From Alloalcanivorax dieselolei B5 (GTDB lineage Bacteria > Pseudomonadota > Gammaproteobacteria > Pseudomonadales > Alcanivoracaceae), in NCBI RefSeq assembly GCF_000300005.1, contig NC_018691.1, positions 1,612,001 to 1,676,000 on the forward strand: a DNA stretch of 64,000 nucleotides, in the 5' to 3' direction. The notes below the pieces were generated by a model that was not told the DNA's origin, did no database searches, and worked only from the letters and a program-made list of their open reading frames with translations. The first letter of the stretch is position 1, and every line of letters begins with the position of its first letter. This document shows positions 28,629 to 36,629 of the stretch, one piece after another. The position numbers and the translations under genes were made by a program.

Positions 28629-30098
28629 ATGGGAATGATTCAACACTATTTGTTGCCGCCGCTGCTGGCGGTGGGGCTGGTGATCGCCGGTTGCGGTGGT
28701 TCGGAGCAACAACAGGCGCCGGCGGAACAGCCCAAGGCGGCCTCGCCAACCCAGGCGCAGCCGTCTTCCCAGCCGCTGGTCACCGGCCTGCCGGACTTCA
28801 CTGCGCTGGTGGAGAAAGAGGGCCCGGCGGTGGTCAACATCAGCACCGTCACCCACCGTGACGCCAGCGACCGGCAACAGCAAATGGAGCAGCTGCCGGA
28901 ATTCTTCCGCCGCTTCTTCGATGAATTCGGCGGCGGCATGCCGGAACAGGAGGACGTCCGCTCCCTGGGCTCCGGCTTCATCATCTCCAGCGACGGCTAT
29001 GTGCTGACCAACAATCACGTGGTCGCCGACGCCGACGAAATCGTGGTGCGCCTGCAGGACCGCCGGGAGCTGGATGCCGAACTGGTGGGCGCCGATGAGC
29101 AGAGCGACCTGGCCCTGCTCAAGGTGGAGGCTTCCGACTTGCCGGTGGTCAACATCGGCTCCTCCGAAAATCTCAAGGTGGGCGAATGGGTGCTGGCCAT
29201 TGGCGCGCCGTTCGGCTTCGACAGCTCGGTGACCGCCGGCATCGTCAGCGCCAAGGGGCGCAGCCTGCCATCGGACAACTATGTGCCGTTTATCCAGACC
29301 GACGTGGCCATCAACCCTGGCAACAGCGGCGGGCCGTTGTTCAATCTGAACGGCGAAGTGGTGGGTATCAATTCCCAGATCATCAGCCGCTCCGGCGGTT
29401 ACATGGGGCTCAGCTTCGCCATCCCCATGGACATGGCCATGGATGTGGTGGAACAGCTCAAGGACACCGGCAAGGTGAGCCGGGGCTGGCTCGGCGTGCT
29501 GGTCCAGGAGGTGGACCGGGATCTGGCCGAGTCCTTCGGCCTGGAGCGGCCCATGGGGGCGCTGGTGGCCCAGGTGGTGGACGGCTCGCCGGCCGCCGCC
29601 GCGGGTTTGCAACCCGGTGACGTGATCATCGAGTTCGATGGTCATCAGATCGAGCGTTCCGGTGACCTGCCGAAGGTGGTCGGCACCATCAAGCCGGACA
29701 GCGAAGTAGACCTGACGGTGATGCGCGACGGCGGCAAGAAAGACTTGTCCGTGACCGTGGGCCAATTGCCCGAGGATCCGCGCCAGGCCGCCGCCGGCGG
29801 TGGTGGCGAGGATGCCCAGGGCGGCGTGCTCGGCCTGCAGGTGCGCGACGCCAGCGCCGCCGAACTGGCCCGCGCCAAGACCGATCACGGTGTCGTCGTC
29901 GCCAAGGTGGAAGAGGGCCCGGCCCGCACCGCGGGCGTTCGCAGCGGCGATATTCTGGTGTCTCTCAATAACCAGCCGGTCAAGGACATCGACGCCTTGC
30001 AGGACATCGTCAAGAACCTGCCCGAGCAGGGCACCGTGCCGGCCCTGGTCAACCGCGGCGGCAACGCCCGCTTCATCGCCCTCAAGCTGGGGCAGTGA
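28629..30098 (+). CDS. mucD: Periplasmic serine protease MucD/DegP, predicted lipoprotein
   Basis: 489 residues from ATG 28629 (agggag six bases before). The protease domain shows the triad His in YVLTNNHVVADADEIVV, Asp in EQSDLALLKVE and Ser in NPGNSGGPLFNLNGEVVG. Two PDZ domains follow (RGWLGVLVQEVDRDL onward, then VVVAKVEEGPARTAGVRSGD). It degrades misfolded periplasmic proteins and damps the sigma-E response. Unusually the signal peptide ends in VGLVIAGC with Cys22, a lipobox, followed by a Q/A/P/S-rich linker, so it may be anchored to a membrane, unlike soluble P. aeruginosa MucD. It is last in the sigma-E operon. Confidence 0.93.
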   Translation: MGMIQHYLLPPLLAVGLVIAGCGGSEQQQAPAEQPKAASPTQAQPSSQPLVTGLPDFTALVEKEGPAVVNISTVTHRDASDRQQQMEQLPEFFRRFFDEFGGGMPEQEDVRSLGSGFIISSDGYVLTNNHVVADADEIVVRLQDRRELDAELVGADEQSDLALLKVEASDLPVVNIGSSENLKVGEWVLAIGAPFGFDSSVTAGIVSAKGRSLPSDNYVPFIQTDVAINPGNSGGPLFNLNGEVVGINSQIISRSGGYMGLSFAIPMDMAMDVVEQLKDTGKVSRGWLGVLVQEVDRDLAESFGLERPMGALVAQVVDGSPAAAAGLQPGDVIIEFDGHQIERSGDLPKVVGTIKPDSEVDLTVMRDGGKKDLSVTVGQLPEDPRQAAAGGGGEDAQGGVLGLQVRDASAAELARAKTDHGVVVAKVEEGPARTAGVRSGDILVSLNNQPVKDIDALQDIVKNLPEQGTVPALVNRGGNARFIALKLGQ

Positions 30099-30171
30099 TC
30101 ATCGCGGTCCTTTCCATTCCTTTCCATGGACGAAAGGACCACGATCGGCCTGCCTGATGCGGTTTATGGCG

Positions 30172-30200
30172 CCCGGCGACCAACAACTTTGGTTGCCGGG
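30172..30200 (+). terminator. Stem-loop between mucD and lepA
   Basis: Arms cccggcgaccaa and ttggttgccggg pair with one wobble around a short loop. A further 9-bp pair (ggtcctttc/gaaaggacc) spans 30106-30140. Neither is followed by a T-run, so this is a weak terminator or lepA leader structure. Confidence 0.4.
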
Positions 30201-30252
30201 TGCATAATCCGCTAGAATCGCCCTCCATCGTTTCGTTCCCTGGCGGCAATTT

Positions 30253-32052
30253 GTGACCGACATTACCCATATTCGCAACTTCTCCATCATCGCCCACATC
30301 GATCACGGCAAATCCACCCTGGCGGACCGCTTCATCCAGACCTGTGGCGGCCTCAGCGATCGGGAACTGAAGGAGCAGGTTCTCGATTCCATGGATCTTG
30401 AGCGCGAGCGCGGCATCACCATCAAGGCGCAAAGCGTGACGCTGCACTACACCGCTCGCAATGGGGAAACCTACCAGCTCAACTTCATCGATACCCCCGG
30501 CCACGTGGACTTCTCCTACGAGGTGTCCCGCTCGCTGTCGGCCTGCGAGGGGGCCTTGCTGGTGGTGGACGCCGCTCAGGGGGTGGAAGCGCAGTCGGTG
30601 GCCAACTGTTACACCGCCATCGAGCAGGATCTGGAAGTGCTGCCGGTACTGAACAAGATCGACCTGCCGCAGGTGGAACCGGAACGGGTGATCGAGGAAA
30701 TCGAGGAGATCATCGGCATCAACGCCATGGACGCCTGCCGGGTATCGGCCAAGACCGGTGTCGGTATCGATGATTTGCTCGAGCAACTGGTGGAGCGCAT
30801 CCCGGCACCGGAAGGGGAGCGCGGCGGCCGTTTGCAGGCGCTGATCATCGATTCCTGGTTCGACAACTACATGGGCGTGATCTGTCTGGTGCGGGTCAAG
30901 CACGGCCGCCTCAAGAAAGGCGACAAGATCGTGGTCAAATCCACCGGCCAGACCCATGTGGTGGACAGCCTGGGGATTTTCACTCCCAAACGCACCGAAA
31001 CCCGGCATCTGGAAGCCGGCGAGGTGGGCTGGGTCAGCGCCACCATCAAGGACATTCACGGTGCGCCGGTGGGCGATACCCTGACCCACGCCAACAGCCC
31101 GGACGTGCCGGCGCTGCCCGGCTTCCAGAAGGTCAAACCGCAGGTCTACGCCGGCATGTTCCCGGTCTCCGCGGACGACTACGAGGACTTCCGCGACGCG
31201 CTGTCCAAGCTGGCGTTGAACGACGCCTCCCTGTTCTACGAGCCGGAAACCTCGGACGCGCTGGGCTTCGGCTTCCGCGTCGGCTTCCTCGGCATGCTGC
31301 ACATGGAGATCATCCATGAGCGGCTGGAACGGGAATACGACATGGACCTGATCACCACGGCGCCCACCGTGGTGTACGAATTGATGCTCAGTGACGGCAG
31401 CCTGCTGTACGTGGACAACCCGTCCAAGCTGCCCGAAGGCAACAAGATCGAGGAATTCCGCGAGCCCATCGCCCGCGTCAATATCCTGGTGCCGCAGGAA
31501 TACGTGGGCAACGTGATCACCCTGTGCGTGGAGCGCCGCGGTGAGCAGAAGGGCATGCAGTACCTGGGCAAGCAGGTGTCGTTGGTGTACGACATTCCCA
31601 TGGCCGAAGTGGTGTTGGATTTCTTCGATCGGCTGAAGTCGGTGAGCCGGGGCTTCGCCTCCCTGGACTACGCCTTCGAGCGTTTCCAGGCCACCAAACT
31701 GGTGCGGGTGGACGTGCTGATCAACGGCGACAAGGTCGATGCGCTGGCGATGATCTGCCACCTGGATCAATCCGCCCATCGCGGCCGGGTGCTGATCGAG
31801 AAGATGAAGGAACTGGTGCCCCGGCAGATGTTCGACGTGGCGATCCAGGCCGCCATCGGCAGCAAGATCATTGCCCGCCAGACGGTGAAGGCGCTGCGCA
31901 AGAACGTCACCGCCAAGTGTTACGGCGGTGACGTGTCTCGTAAGAAGAAGCTCCTCCAGAAACAGAAGGAGGGCAAGAAACGGATGAAGCAGGTGGGCAA
32001 CGTGGAAATTCCCCAAGAGGCCTTCCTTGCCGTGCTGAAGGTGGATGACTGA
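30253..32052 (+). CDS. lepA: Elongation factor 4 (LepA)
   Basis: 599 residues from a GTG start. It is a translational GTPase acting on ribosomes. G-domain motifs: [15 protein letters not shown] (G1), [20 protein letters not shown] (G3) and VLNKIDLP (G4). The family C-terminal domain ends with [17 protein letters not shown]-like sequence (here [20 protein letters not shown]) and [20 protein letters not shown]. It overlaps lepB by one base (TGATG), the classical lepA-lepB pair. Confidence 0.97.
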   Translation: MTDITHIRNFSIIAHIDHGKSTLADRFIQTCGGLSDRELKEQVLDSMDLERERGITIKAQSVTLHYTARNGETYQLNFIDTPGHVDFSYEVSRSLSACEGALLVVDAAQGVEAQSVANCYTAIEQDLEVLPVLNKIDLPQVEPERVIEEIEEIIGINAMDACRVSAKTGVGIDDLLEQLVERIPAPEGERGGRLQALIIDSWFDNYMGVICLVRVKHGRLKKGDKIVVKSTGQTHVVDSLGIFTPKRTETRHLEAGEVGWVSATIKDIHGAPVGDTLTHANSPDVPALPGFQKVKPQVYAGMFPVSADDYEDFRDALSKLALNDASLFYEPETSDALGFGFRVGFLGMLHMEIIHERLEREYDMDLITTAPTVVYELMLSDGSLLYVDNPSKLPEGNKIEEFREPIARVNILVPQEYVGNVITLCVERRGEQKGMQYLGKQVSLVYDIPMAEVVLDFFDRLKSVSRGFASLDYAFERFQATKLVRVDVLINGDKVDALAMICHLDQSAHRGRVLIEKMKELVPRQMFDVAIQAAIGSKIIARQTVKALRKNVTAKCYGGDVSRKKKLLQKQKEGKKRMKQVGNVEIPQEAFLAVLKVDD

Positions 32053-32840
32053 TGGATATAGATATTGGCTTCTGGTTGACCCTGGCGCTGCTGGTCACCG
32101 TGGTGGTATGGATACTCGACCGGCTGTTTAAACTGCGTCAGAGAGGCGGAAGTCTGGGCAGCACGGTGGAGACTTCGAATTCGTTGATTTCGGTGTTCTT
32201 CGTGGTGCTGGTGATCCGCTCCTTCGTGGTGGAACCGTTCACCATCCCCTCCGGCTCCATGCTGCCGACCCTGGAAGTGCACGACTTCATTCTGGTCAAC
32301 AAATTCGCCTATGGGCTGCGCCTGCCGGTGACCAACACCAAGATCCTGGAGACCGGCGAACCGGAGCGCGGTGATGTGATGGTGTTCAAATTTCCGGAAA
32401 ACCGTGCTCAGAATTTCATCAAACGAGTGATCGGTCTCCCCGGTGATGAAGTGGAAGTGCGTGATAATGTGGTGTACGTCAACGGTGAAGCGGTGCGGCG
32501 CGACCTGATCAAAAACGGTAGCAACAGTCAGGCGTGGCGCCGTGAGTATATCGAGGTGCTCGGCGAACATTCGCATCTGATTCGCCAGGAAGGCCCGGTC
32601 AATCCGTACACCGGAGACAAGGTCATTCCCCGCAACACCCAGGGCAAGTGGCAGGTACCCGAGGGGGAGTACTTTGTCATGGGTGACAACCGGGATAACA
32701 GCAACGACAGCCGTTTCTGGGGCTTCGTCCCCGAGAATCTGGTGGTGGGCAAGGCGTTCCTGATCTGGATGCACTGGGAACCGTTCTTCTCGCTGCCCAG
32801 CTTCTCCCGCAACGGCGCGATCGACAAAGTGGAGACATAA
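32052..32840 (+). CDS. lepB: Signal peptidase I
   Basis: 262 residues. It cleaves signal peptides from exported proteins. N-terminal membrane anchors (FWLTLALLVTVVVWILDRLF and NSLISVFFVVLVIRSFVV) are followed by box B FTIPSGSMLPTLEVHDF, with the catalytic Ser, and box D NFIKRVIGLPGDEVEVRDN, with the catalytic Lys. Box E reads VMGDNRDNSNDSRFWGFVP. It overlaps lepA by one base and is followed at once by the DUF4845 gene and rnc. Confidence 0.97.
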   Translation: MDIDIGFWLTLALLVTVVVWILDRLFKLRQRGGSLGSTVETSNSLISVFFVVLVIRSFVVEPFTIPSGSMLPTLEVHDFILVNKFAYGLRLPVTNTKILETGEPERGDVMVFKFPENRAQNFIKRVIGLPGDEVEVRDNVVYVNGEAVRRDLIKNGSNSQAWRREYIEVLGEHSHLIRQEGPVNPYTGDKVIPRNTQGKWQVPEGEYFVMGDNRDNSNDSRFWGFVPENLVVGKAFLIWMHWEPFFSLPSFSRNGAIDKVET

Positions 32841-32844
32841 CAAC

Positions 32845-33222
32845 ATGAAAGGGCGCGCACGTCAGGGGGGGCTTTCCCTATTGGGTTGGATCGTGGTGCT
32901 GATCGTTCTGGCGGTGTTCGGCACCGCCGCGTTCCGCATGGTGCCGGCGTATATGGAGTACAACACCATCAAATCGGCGACCGTTTCCTTGCTTGGCGAC
33001 AGCAAGACCGCGCTGATGTCGGAGCGGGAAATCCGCGACGCGCTGAGCAAGCGTTTCATCATCAATCAGGTCAATGCGATCACCGCCAATGACCTGGTGG
33101 TGAGTAAGGAAGGCGGCCGTGTTTCGGTGGCGGTGGATTACGAAGTCCGTGAGCCGCTGTTCTACAATGTGTCCGTGGTGATGACGTTCCAGGACACATT
33201 CAGCAAATCGGCGGCGCCGTGA
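32845..33222 (+). CDS. DUF4845 membrane protein
   Basis: 125 residues with one N-terminal membrane segment (GWIVVLIVLAVFGTAAFRMV) and a periplasmic domain ending VSVVMTFQDTFSKSAAP. Its opening QGGLSLLGWIVV resembles a pilin-like class III signal, a feature of DUF4845 proteins. It is commonly found between lepB and rnc in gammaproteobacteria; the function is unknown. It overlaps rnc by 4 bases. Confidence 0.87.
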   Translation: MKGRARQGGLSLLGWIVVLIVLAVFGTAAFRMVPAYMEYNTIKSATVSLLGDSKTALMSEREIRDALSKRFIINQVNAITANDLVVSKEGGRVSVAVDYEVREPLFYNVSVVMTFQDTFSKSAAP

Positions 33223-33905
33223 TCGAACACCGTGAGCGTTTGGAAAAGGCCCTGGGCTACCGTTTCAGCGATGGGGAGCGGCTGGAACTGGCGTTGACCC
33301 ATCGCAGCGTCAGCCGGCGTCACAATAACGAGCGGCTGGAATTCCTCGGTGACGCCCAGCTCAGCCAGATCATTTCCACCGAACTGTTCCACCGTTTTAC
33401 GGACGCGGCGGAAGGGCAACTGACCCGCATGCGCGCCTCGCTGGTGCGTGGCCAGACCCTGGCGGAAGTGGCCCGCGAGCTGGGTCTGGGGGAATACCTG
33501 ATTCTGGGCGGCGGTGAGCTGAAAAGCGGCGGCCACCGGCGTGACTCCATCCTGGCCGATACCCTGGAAGCGCTGATCGGCGCCATGGTCATTGATGGCG
33601 GTGAAGACGCCTGCCGCGAAGTCGTGCTGAGCTGGTTCGAAGCCCGGCTGGCGGCGATCAGCCCGCAGAGCGTGCGCAAGGACGCCAAAACCCGCTTGCA
33701 GGAATGGCTGCAGGCGCGCAAATATGAATTACCCGTCTACGGCGTGCTGTCGATCAGCGGCCAGGCGCCGAAACAATCCTTCGAGGTGGAATGCGAACTG
33801 AGTGGCTTGAAGAAAACCTTCCGTGCCAGCGGCCCGAGCCGCCGGCGTGCCGAGCAGCAGGCCGCGGAGCAGGCTCTGGAGTGGCTGGAGCAGACCTATG
33901 AGTGA
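33219..33905 (+). CDS. rnc: Ribonuclease III
   Basis: 228 residues from a GTG start. It cuts double-stranded RNA, including rRNA precursors. The catalytic signature HNNERLEFLGDAQLSQII is at about residues 32-49, and the second acidic site ADTLEALIGAMVIDGG at about 112-127. The C-terminal dsRNA-binding domain spans about 155-225 (KTRLQEWLQARKYELPVYGV onward). One variation is the DAQLSQII ending of the signature, where DSVL/DAVL is usual. The rnc-era overlap is 8 bases. Confidence 0.96.
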   Translation: MIEHRERLEKALGYRFSDGERLELALTHRSVSRRHNNERLEFLGDAQLSQIISTELFHRFTDAAEGQLTRMRASLVRGQTLAEVARELGLGEYLILGGGELKSGGHRRDSILADTLEALIGAMVIDGGEDACREVVLSWFEARLAAISPQSVRKDAKTRLQEWLQARKYELPVYGVLSISGQAPKQSFEVECELSGLKKTFRASGPSRRRAEQQAAEQALEWLEQTYE

Positions 33906-34806
33906 ATCCCGTCGCTGCGGTCTGGTGGCGATCATCGGCCGCCCCAACGTGGGCAAATCCACGCTGATGAACCATTTGATCGGCCAGAAGGTGAGTATCA
34001 CCTCGCGTAAGCCGCAGACCACCCGTCACCGTATCCACGGCATTCTGACCCGGGACGACTGCCAGATCGTGTTCGCCGATACCCCGGGCATCCATACCGG
34101 CCAGCAACGGGCACTCAACCGGGCCATGAACGAAGCGGCCATGTCGGCGTTGTCCGATGTGGATGTCATCTGTTTCATGGTGGACAGCGACAAGTGGAAT
34201 GAAGGTGACGAGCACGTACTGTCATTGCTGGCCCGGGCCGGCGACATTCCGGTGATCCTGGTGGTCAATAAAGTGGATCGCCTGGACGACAAAGCCGCCA
34301 TGCTGCCGTTGCTGGACAAACTCAACCAGCGTCACGATTTCGCCGAAGTGATTCCGGTGTCCGCGCTGGGCGGACACAACCTGGACGTGTTGGAACAGGC
34401 GCTGGTTTCCCGCTTGCCGGAAGGCGATTTCTGGTTCGACGAGGACCAACTCACCGATCGCAGCCTGCGTTTCATGGCGGCGGAAATCATCCGCGAAAAA
34501 GTGGTCCGGCAACTGGGTCAGGAAGTCCCCCATCAGGTCACCGTGGAAATCGACCTGTGGGAGGACGGACCCCGTGTCACCGACATCGCCGCCACCATTC
34601 TGGTGGAACGGCGCGGGCAGAAAAAAATTCTCATCGGCGATAAAGGCGAGCGCATCAAGAGCATCGGCACCCAGGCCCGCCGCGACATCGAAAACCTGAT
34701 CGAGCGCCGCGTCATGCTCAATCTGTGGGTGAAGATCAAGGCTGGCTGGTCCGATGACGATCGCGCCCTGCGTTCCCTGGGCTATGACGACTCGCGACAA
34801 TCCTGA
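33898..34806 (+). CDS. era: GTPase Era
   Basis: 302 residues. It is a Ras-like GTPase for 30S maturation that binds the 3' end of 16S rRNA. Motifs: VAIIGRPNVGKSTLMNHLIG (G1), RKPQTTRHRIHGI (switch), VFADTPGIHTG (G3) and LVVNKVDRL (G4). The C-terminal KH domain includes RGQKKILIGDKGERIKSIGT. The ATG at 33898 lies inside the end of rnc. Translation is probably coupled to rnc and to recO, which overlaps the 3' end by 23 bases. Confidence 0.97.
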   Translation: MSESRRCGLVAIIGRPNVGKSTLMNHLIGQKVSITSRKPQTTRHRIHGILTRDDCQIVFADTPGIHTGQQRALNRAMNEAAMSALSDVDVICFMVDSDKWNEGDEHVLSLLARAGDIPVILVVNKVDRLDDKAAMLPLLDKLNQRHDFAEVIPVSALGGHNLDVLEQALVSRLPEGDFWFDEDQLTDRSLRFMAAEIIREKVVRQLGQEVPHQVTVEIDLWEDGPRVTDIAATILVERRGQKKILIGDKGERIKSIGTQARRDIENLIERRVMLNLWVKIKAGWSDDDRALRSLGYDDSRQS

Positions 34807-35476
34807 CGGCGCCAACGGCCTCGAACCGGCCTGGCTGCTGCATCGCCGGCCGTTCCGCAACACCAGTCTGATTCTCGACCTGTTCCTGCCCGGCGGCGGC
34901 CGGGTCGGCGCGGTGGCCCGCGGTGGCCGTCGTAACCCGGCGCTGGCGCCGTTCGTGCCGCTGTGGGTGCAATTGCAGCAGGGCAGCGGCGAACTCCATA
35001 CCCTGCGTCAGGTGGAACCGCGCGGCGTGGCCGTCGCCCTGAGCGGTAACGCCTTGTATTGCGGCTTCTACCTCAACGAGCTGCTGGTACGCTTGCTGCA
35101 CCGCGACGATCCTCATCCGGACCTGTGGCCCGCCTACGAACACACGTTGAACGAGCTGAAAGGCGACACGCCCCTGGATGTGTCCCTGCGCCGTTTCGAA
35201 ATGGTGCTGCTGGAAGAGGTGGGCTACGGCCTGGTGCTCGAACACGATGGCGAAGGGCAACCGCTATCGCCGGAACTGCGCTACGGCTGGGTGCCGGACC
35301 TGGGGCTGATACCCAACAAAAACGGCCACTCCGGCGCCGACCTGCAAGCCCTGGCCGAAGACCACTGGAGCCCGGCGGTCCGCCGCATGGCCAAACAACT
35401 ACTGCGCGAAGCCCTGGCGCCACACCTGGGCGGAAGACCGCTGAGGAGCCGCGAATTATTTCGCGGCACCAGCTAA
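34784..35476 (+). CDS. recO: DNA repair protein RecO
   Basis: 230 residues from ATG 34784. It is a RecF-pathway mediator that loads RecA. The N-terminal OB fold includes PAWLLHRRPFRNTSLILDLF and RVGAVARGGRRNP. The middle contains NALYCGFYLNELLVRLLHRD and SLRRFEMVLLEEVGYGL, typical of RecO. The zinc-binding cysteines of some RecO proteins are absent, as in other gammaproteobacteria. It ends the lepA-lepB-rnc-era-recO run; pdxJ, which normally follows on the same strand, is here inverted. Confidence 0.92.
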   Translation: MTTRDNPDGANGLEPAWLLHRRPFRNTSLILDLFLPGGGRVGAVARGGRRNPALAPFVPLWVQLQQGSGELHTLRQVEPRGVAVALSGNALYCGFYLNELLVRLLHRDDPHPDLWPAYEHTLNELKGDTPLDVSLRRFEMVLLEEVGYGLVLEHDGEGQPLSPELRYGWVPDLGLIPNKNGHSGADLQALAEDHWSPAVRRMAKQLLREALAPHLGGRPLRSRELFRGTS

Positions 35477-35640
35477 CAGCAAAAAAACGATTTTTAGCCG
35501 CTGTGGGAGCTTGCCTGCAAGCGAATGGGGTGCGCTCGGGCGTTTGGCAATATTCGCTTGCAGGCAAGCTCCTACAGTGGCTAAAGACCACCTGTTTTTG
35601 TTTTTCGCTTTTCGCTGCCAACTGTCCACTATCAACTATT
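35477..35640. mobile_element. Composite palindromic element, copy B
   Basis: The REP stem arms are 35501-35526 and 35552-35577, with a loop reading cgctcgggcgtttggcaat. The right end (35614-35638) is the common gtcaactgtccactatcaac type with one change; the left end is eroded (aacagcaaaaaaac). It lies between convergent recO and pdxJ; the pdxJ stop codon falls inside its right end. Confidence 0.7.
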
Positions 35641-36360
35641 CTTTATGATTTCCCGCATTTCCCGCACCGCCTCATGCAGGCCGCTGATGACTGCCTGGGC
35701 GATAATGGCGTGGCCGATGTTGAGTTCGTTGATGCCAGGGATGGCGGCGATGTCGCGGGTGTTGTGGTAGTGCAGGCCATGACCAGCGTTGACGATCAGT
35801 CCGGCGTTCAGACCCAGTGCCACGCCTTCTCGTACCCGTTCCAGTTCCGCCAGCCGTGCCGCTTCGTTGGTGGCGTCGGCATAATGCCCGGTGTGGATCT
35901 CGATGGCCGGGGCGCCACAGCGACGGGCTGCTTCGATCTGCGTGGCGTCGGCGTCGATGAACAAGGACACTTCGATGCCCGCTTCGCCCAGGCGGTCGCA
36001 GCAGGCCTTGATCCAGGCTTCGTTAGCGGCCACGTCGAGACCGCCTTCGGTGGTCAGTTCTTCCCGTTTCTCCGGTACCAGACAGCAATGAGCCGGACCA
36101 ATGCGGCGGGCGATGCCGACCATCTCCTCGGTGGCCGCCATTTCCAGATTCATGCGGGTTTGTAGTGTTTGCGCCAGCAGCTCTACATCACGATCCTGGA
36201 TATGGCGCCGGTCCTCGCGCAGGTGCACCGTGATCCCGTCGGCCCCCGCCTGCTCCGCCACCAGCGCCGCCTGCACCGGCTCCGGATAACGGGTGCCGCG
36301 GGCCTGTCGCAGCGTGGCGATATGATCGATATTGACGCCGAGAAGAACGGAAGAAGGCAT
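35632..36360 (-). CDS. pdxJ: Pyridoxine 5'-phosphate synthase
   Basis: 242 residues starting [20 protein letters not shown]; the longer frame upstream runs into element C. It condenses aminoacetone phosphate with deoxyxylulose phosphate to form pyridoxine phosphate. Signature blocks: [19 protein letters not shown] with the active-site His, [18 protein letters not shown], and [20 protein letters not shown] with the phosphate loop. The gene is on the minus strand and bracketed by elements B and C. In Pseudomonas and E. coli pdxJ follows recO on the same strand. No strong ribosome site is seen. Confidence 0.95.
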   Translation of the reverse strand: MPSSVLLGVNIDHIATLRQARGTRYPEPVQAALVAEQAGADGITVHLREDRRHIQDRDVELLAQTLQTRMNLEMAATEEMVGIARRIGPAHCCLVPEKREELTTEGGLDVAANEAWIKACCDRLGEAGIEVSLFIDADATQIEAARRCGAPAIEIHTGHYADATNEAARLAELERVREGVALGLNAGLIVNAGHGLHYHNTRDIAAIPGINELNIGHAIIAQAVISGLHEAVREMREIIKNS

Positions 36361-36419
36361 GGGGATGAGTACCGTGGGTTGGAAATGAACCGATATGATA
36401 ACGGAAAAGGCAATTGGAA

Positions 36420-36629
36420 GTTGACAGTTGATAGTGGACAGTTGACAGCGAAAAAACGAAAACAACAGGCCTCCTTAGCTACTGCGGGAAGCTTGCTTGC
36501 AAGCGAATGGGGGCCCTCAGACGTTTAGCAATATTCGCTTGCAGGCAAGCTCCCACAACGGCTGAAGATCGAGCTTCTTTGTCTTTATTGTTTTTCGCTG
36601 TCAACTGTCCACTATCAACTGTCAACTGT
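36420..36629. mobile_element. Composite palindromic element, copy C
   Basis: The left end, from 36420, reads gttgacagttgatagtggac then agttgacagcgaaaaaac. The REP arms are 36482-36508 and 36532-36556. The right end (36590-36629) is the inverse of the left, with 29 bases nearly identical. It lies between pdxJ (start side) and barA; the barA stop codon lies in its right end. This is the best-preserved copy for defining the ends. Confidence 0.75.

Noticed and set aside
30082-32016. 644-codon antisense frame across lepA
   Set aside because: Mirror of lepA without any coding evidence.
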